26,338 nucleotides of DNA from positions 1 to 26,338 of the forward strand of contig URTZ01000006.1 of assembly GCA_900550825.1 (NCBI GenBank), written 5' to 3'. Position 1 is the first letter of the stretch; every line of letters starts with the position of its first letter. This document shows positions 23,297 through 26,338 of this stretch, piece after piece. A model generated the notes under the pieces. It saw nothing but the letters and a program-made list of their open reading frames with translations, had not been told where the DNA came from and searched no databases. The position numbers were made by a program, and so were the translations under genes. The stretch comes from an uncultured Collinsella sp. (GTDB lineage Bacteria > Actinomycetota > Coriobacteriia > Coriobacteriales > Coriobacteriaceae).

Positions 23297-25945
23297 CTAG
23301 CAGACGGCGTAGTCCTGGGGCTCGCGGCCGTAGTAGGCGTCCAGGTAGAGCTCCTTGATCTCGCTCATGAGCGGGTAGCGCGGGTTAGCGCCGGTGCACT
23401 GGTCGTTGAATGCCTGCTCGGTCATCTCGTCGAGGGTGTCGAGGAAGTACTGCTCGTCAACACCGTAGTCGGCGATGGTCTTCTTGACACCGATGAAGTC
23501 CTTGAGCTCCTCGAGCTTCGTGATGAAGTTCTCGAAGACCTCCTTGTCGTCCTTGCCCTCGATACCGCAGTACTTGGCCATCTCGGCGTAGTTGTGCAGC
23601 GCGTTGGGGTAAGGATACTGGGAGAAGGTACCCATCTTGACGGGAGCCTCGGCGGCGTTGTAGCGCATGACGCGGGTCAGGATGACGGCGTTAGCGATGC
23701 CGTGGGGCAGGTGATGGAAAGCGCCGAGCTTGTGAGCCATGGAGTGGTTGAGGCCCAGGAAGGCGTTGGCGAAGGCCATACCGGCCATGCAGGAGGCGTT
23801 GTGCATCTCCTCGCGGGCGTGCGGGTCCTTGGCGCCGTTCGTGAAGCTGGAGGGCAGGTTCTCAAAGACGAGCTTGGCAGCGCGCTCGGAGAGGCCCTTG
23901 GTGTAGTCGGAAGCCATGATGGAGACGTAGGACTCGATGGCGTGGGTCATGACGTCGATGCCGGAGGCAGCGGTCAGGCCGCGCGGGGCGGTCATGCAGT
24001 TGTCGGCGTCGACGATAGCCATGTTGGGGAGCAGCGCGTAGTCGGCGAGCGGCCACTTGATGCCGGTCTCCTTGTCGGTGATGATGGCGAACGGCGTGCA
24101 CTCGGAGCCGGTACCCGAGGAGGTCGGGACGGCGACGAAGTAGGCCTTCTTGCCCATCTCGGGGAAGGTGAAGATACGCTTGCGGATGTCCATGAAGTCC
24201 ATGGCCATGTCCTCAAACTTGCACTCGGGGTGCTCGTACATCATCCACATGATCTTGCCGGCGTCCATAGCGGAGCCACCGCCGACGGCGATGATGACGT
24301 CCGGCTCAAAGAGAGCCATCTGCTTGGCGCCGCGACGTGCGCACTGCAGCGACGGATCGGGCTCGACGTCGTAGAAGCAGTCGTGGGCGATGCCCATCTC
24401 GTCGAGCTTGGCCTCGATGGCGCGGGTGTTGCCATTCTTGAAGAGGAACTGGTCGGTGACGATGAAGGCGCGCTTCTTGCCCATGACGGTACCGAGCTCG
24501 TCGAGGGCGACGGGCGTGGAACCCTTCTTGAAGTAGACCTTCTCGGGAGCGCGGAACCACAGCATGTTCTCACGGCGCTCGGCCACAGTCTTAACGTTGA
24601 TCAAGTGCTTCACCCCAACGTTCTCGGAGACGGAGTTGCCGCCCCAGGAGCCGCAGCCCAGGGTCAGAGACGGCTTCATGCCAAAGTTGTACAGGTCACC
24701 GATGCCGCCGTGCGAGGACGGGGTGTTGATGACGATACGGCAGGCCTTCATGACGTGCTCGAACAGGCTGATCTTCTCGGCCTGGGCGGGGTGCACGTAC
24801 AGAGAGGCGGTGTGGCCCGGGCCACCGGCGAGCACGAGGTGCTCGGCCTTGTCGACGGCCTCCTGGAAGTCCTTGGCGTGGTACATGGCCAGGACCGGGG
24901 AGAGCTTCTCGTGGGAGAACTCCTCCTTGGCGGGGTCGGTGGAGGTGACCTCGGCGATCAGGATCTTGGTCTTGGCGGGAACCTCGATGCCGGCGAGCTC
25001 GGCGATCTTGGCAGCGGCCATGCCGGGGATGCGGTGATCGAGAGCGCCGTTCTTGAACATGGCGGCACGCAGGGCCTCCATCTCGGCACCCTGCTTGACG
25101 AAGTAGCAGCCGCGCTTCTGGAACTCGGCCTTAACCTGGTCATAGATGCTGTCGATTACGGTCACGGACTGCTCGGAAGCGCAGATCATGCCGTTGTCGA
25201 AGGTCTTGGAGTGGATGATGGAGTTGACGGCGAGCAGCACGTCGGCGGTGTCGTCGATGACGACCGGGGTGTTACCGGCGCCAACGCCCAGGGCGGGCTT
25301 GCCCGAGGAGTAAGCGGCCTTGACCATGCCCGGGCCACCGGTGGCGAGGATGATGTCGACGTCGCGCATGACCATGTTGGTCAGCTCGATGGAGGGGACA
25401 TCGACCCAGCCGATGATGCCCTCGGGGGCGCCGGCCTTGACGGCGGCGTCAAGCACGAGCTTGGCGGCGGCGATGGTGCACTTGGCGGCAGCCGGGTGCG
25501 GGGAGATGATGATGGCGTTGCGGGTCTTCAGGCTGATCAGCGTCTTGAAGATCGCGGTGGAGGTGGGGTTGGTCGTCGGGATGACGGCGCCCACGATGCC
25601 GATGGGCTCGGCGATCTTGGTGATGCCGTAAGCCTCGTCGCGCTCCAGGACACCACAGGTCTTGGTGTTCTTGTAAGCGTTGTAGATGTACTCTGCGGCG
25701 TAGTGGTTCTTGATGACCTTGTCCTCAAGAACGCCGCGGCCGGTCTCCTCGATGGCCATCTTCGCCAACGGGATACGAGCCTTGTTGGCGGCCATGGCGG
25801 CCTCATAGAAGATCTTGTCGACCTGCTCCTGCGTGTACGTAGCAAAAAGCGCCTGGGCCTCTCGCATCTGAGCGAGCTTGGCCTCAAGCGCCTCTACGTT
25901 GTCCACAATTGCGGGAGTAGTGTTTTCCGGTGACTTTTTCACCAT
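23297..25945 (-). CDS. adhE: Bifunctional acetaldehyde-CoA/alcohol dehydrogenase AdhE
   Basis: Reduces acetyl-CoA to acetaldehyde and then ethanol with two NADH, recycling NAD during fermentation; such proteins form long filaments (spirosomes). The product has 882 residues, the normal length. The N-terminal aldehyde dehydrogenase domain (about 1-440) has PIGIVGAVIPTTNPTSTAIF, ATGGPGMVKAAYSSGKPALG and catalytic Cys255 in NGMICASEQSV. The C-terminal iron alcohol dehydrogenase domain (about 455-882) has IIAVGGGSAMDAGKIMW, VPTSSGTGSE, the GIDVMTHAIESYVS segment and the iron-ligand region LNHSMAHKLGAFHHLPHGIA. The ATG at 25945 has AAGGAG (complement of 25952-25957) 6 bases upstream. It is probably transcribed with the kinase gene downstream. 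A hairpin terminator lies upstream, so it is likely controlled by its own promoter. Confidence 0.98.
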   Translation of the reverse strand: MVKKSPENTTPAIVDNVEALEAKLAQMREAQALFATYTQEQVDKIFYEAAMAANKARIPLAKMAIEETGRGVLEDKVIKNHYAAEYIYNAYKNTKTCGVLERDEAYGITKIAEPIGIVGAVIPTTNPTSTAIFKTLISLKTRNAIIISPHPAAAKCTIAAAKLVLDAAVKAGAPEGIIGWVDVPSIELTNMVMRDVDIILATGGPGMVKAAYSSGKPALGVGAGNTPVVIDDTADVLLAVNSIIHSKTFDNGMICASEQSVTVIDSIYDQVKAEFQKRGCYFVKQGAEMEALRAAMFKNGALDHRIPGMAAAKIAELAGIEVPAKTKILIAEVTSTDPAKEEFSHEKLSPVLAMYHAKDFQEAVDKAEHLVLAGGPGHTASLYVHPAQAEKISLFEHVMKACRIVINTPSSHGGIGDLYNFGMKPSLTLGCGSWGGNSVSENVGVKHLINVKTVAERRENMLWFRAPEKVYFKKGSTPVALDELGTVMGKKRAFIVTDQFLFKNGNTRAIEAKLDEMGIAHDCFYDVEPDPSLQCARRGAKQMALFEPDVIIAVGGGSAMDAGKIMWMMYEHPECKFEDMAMDFMDIRKRIFTFPEMGKKAYFVAVPTSSGTGSECTPFAIITDKETGIKWPLADYALLPNMAIVDADNCMTAPRGLTAASGIDVMTHAIESYVSIMASDYTKGLSERAAKLVFENLPSSFTNGAKDPHAREEMHNASCMAGMAFANAFLGLNHSMAHKLGAFHHLPHGIANAVILTRVMRYNAAEAPVKMGTFSQYPYPNALHNYAEMAKYCGIEGKDDKEVFENFITKLEELKDFIGVKKTIADYGVDEQYFLDTLDEMTEQAFNDQCTGANPRYPLMSEIKELYLDAYYGREPQDYAVC

Positions 25946-25980
25946 TTGTGTCTCCTTGCGATCGGAGATTTACCCTACGC

Positions 25981-25996
25981 CTTGCATGATAGCAAG
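25981..25996 (-). promoter_or_regulatory. Candidate adhE -10 element within an inverted repeat
   Basis: On the minus strand TATCAT (complement of 25986-25991) sits about 40 bases upstream of the adhE start. It is flanked exactly by a 5-bp inverted repeat CTTGC/GCAAG (25981-25985, 25992-25996). No strong -35 lies at 17 bases; TTTACA further upstream (complement of 26023-26028) is the nearest good match but would need a different -10. A regulator bound to the repeat would cover the -10, but this is speculative. Confidence 0.35.
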
Positions 25997-26038
25997 AAAT
26001 TAATCGGCGAACGGTAAGATTCCTGTAAAAGGCACACT

Positions 26039-26066
26039 AAAACGCTTCAATAAACTGAAGCGTTTT
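26039..26066. terminator. Bidirectional-type terminator hairpin upstream of adhE
   Basis: A perfect 11-bp stem (26039-26049 with 26056-26066), whose ends are AAAA and TTTT, encloses a 6-nt loop. It reads as a terminator on either strand. It separates adhE from whatever lies to the right and could end a minus-strand gene outside the window. Confidence 0.7.
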
Positions 26067-26096
26067 AACTAAAACTATCTGCCTGCTGCATCGCCC

Positions 26097-26338
26097 CGCT
26101 CATTGGGTACAGACTCTCATGAGTATTTCAATGGGAAAACGGGACATCTGTTTGATAATCGCTATTCGCGGGTCGCGGTTGAGTCGGACACACAGGCGGT
26201 GCAGCTACTCGATTACATCCATTTCAATCCCGTGTAAGGTGCGTCCGACTCGCTCGAGGCGTACCGTTAGTTACAAGGCATACCAGCTGGGCTATGATCC
26301 CTTTGACATCTGTGATGCGGCCCCTATGCTCGATATTG
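26097..26338 (+). pseudogene. Remnant of REP-associated (Y1/IS200-like) transposase
   Basis: Translation of 26118-26234 gives HEYFNGKTGHLFDNRYSRVA and ends LLDYIHFNPV. That is the C-terminal half of RAYT/Y1-type transposases (family pattern Y-F-N ... G-x-L-F-x-x-R-[FY] ... Y-I-H-x-N-P-V). The frame then hits TAA (26235-26237) where an R/K-A-G continuation is expected, and TAG at 26268-26270. The following residues continue in another frame from 26272 (YKAYQLGYDPFDICDAAPML). So there is at least one in-frame stop and one frameshift. The N-terminal HUH nuclease part is absent: upstream lies TAA (26070-26072) and then the hairpin at 26039-26066. It is a decayed fragment that may continue past the window edge. 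The 393 bases from 25946 to the window end hold only this remnant, the hairpin and the adhE promoter region. Confidence 0.78.

Noticed and set aside
23594..25933. A 779-codon open frame on the plus strand opposite adhE
   Set aside because: It is a shadow of adhE codon bias: Gly/Val/Leu/Asp-rich low-complexity translation without a domain. adhE is unmistakable on the other strand.

Overview
The window reads as a chromosomal segment of a high-GC, anaerobic, fermentative gut actinobacterium of the Coriobacteriia, most likely Collinsella or a close relative. This is inferred from codon usage, from the style of the proteins (bifunctional AdhE, pyruvate phosphate dikinase, TrmFO, non-mevalonate isoprenoid enzymes) and from gene order. 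No rRNA or tRNA gene is present to confirm it.

Layout, left to right. (1) Bases 1-2241 are the 3' part of ppdK, closed by a terminator. (2) Bases 2356-5163 encode a 935-residue secreted protein. Its middle looks like the pore-forming module of aerolysin/epsilon-toxin proteins and is followed by Ig-like segments, a Ser/Thr/Ala linker and a helical tail; it is the most unusual gene here. (3) Bases 5215-6535 hold rplS, with its own promoter and leader hairpin, and rnhB. (4) Bases 6725-11934 hold a tightly overlapping set: yraN (UPF0102), comM/yifB, dprA, trmFO and a Xer recombinase. The xer gene appears to start at an ATA codon overlapping the trmFO stop. (5) Bases 11981-13852 hold rpsB-tsf with a good promoter, a structured leader and a terminator. 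(6) Bases 13913-22345 hold an eight-gene run: pyrH, frr, uppS, cdsA, dxr, rseP, ispG and proS. It combines UMP kinase, ribosome recycling, undecaprenyl and phospholipid precursor synthesis, two MEP-pathway steps, a site-2 protease and prolyl-tRNA synthetase. The protease carries an unusual insert of about 110 residues with a winged-helix-like stretch. (7) On the minus strand, adhE (23297-25945) is followed by an aminoglycoside-phosphotransferase-fold kinase (22443-23207), which converges on proS through back-to-back terminators. (8) The right edge (about 26097-26338) is a broken REP-associated (Y1/IS200-like) transposase remnant.

The central block follows the order familiar from Bacillota (rplS...rnhB...dprA...trmFO-xerC...rpsB-tsf-pyrH-frr-uppS-cdsA-dxr-rseP-ispG-proS), but without rbgA, topA, hslVU and codY at their usual places. 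Most genes are housekeeping. The novelty lies in the aerolysin-like protein, the RseP insert, the ATA start, the ribosomal-protein leaders and the adhE-linked kinase.
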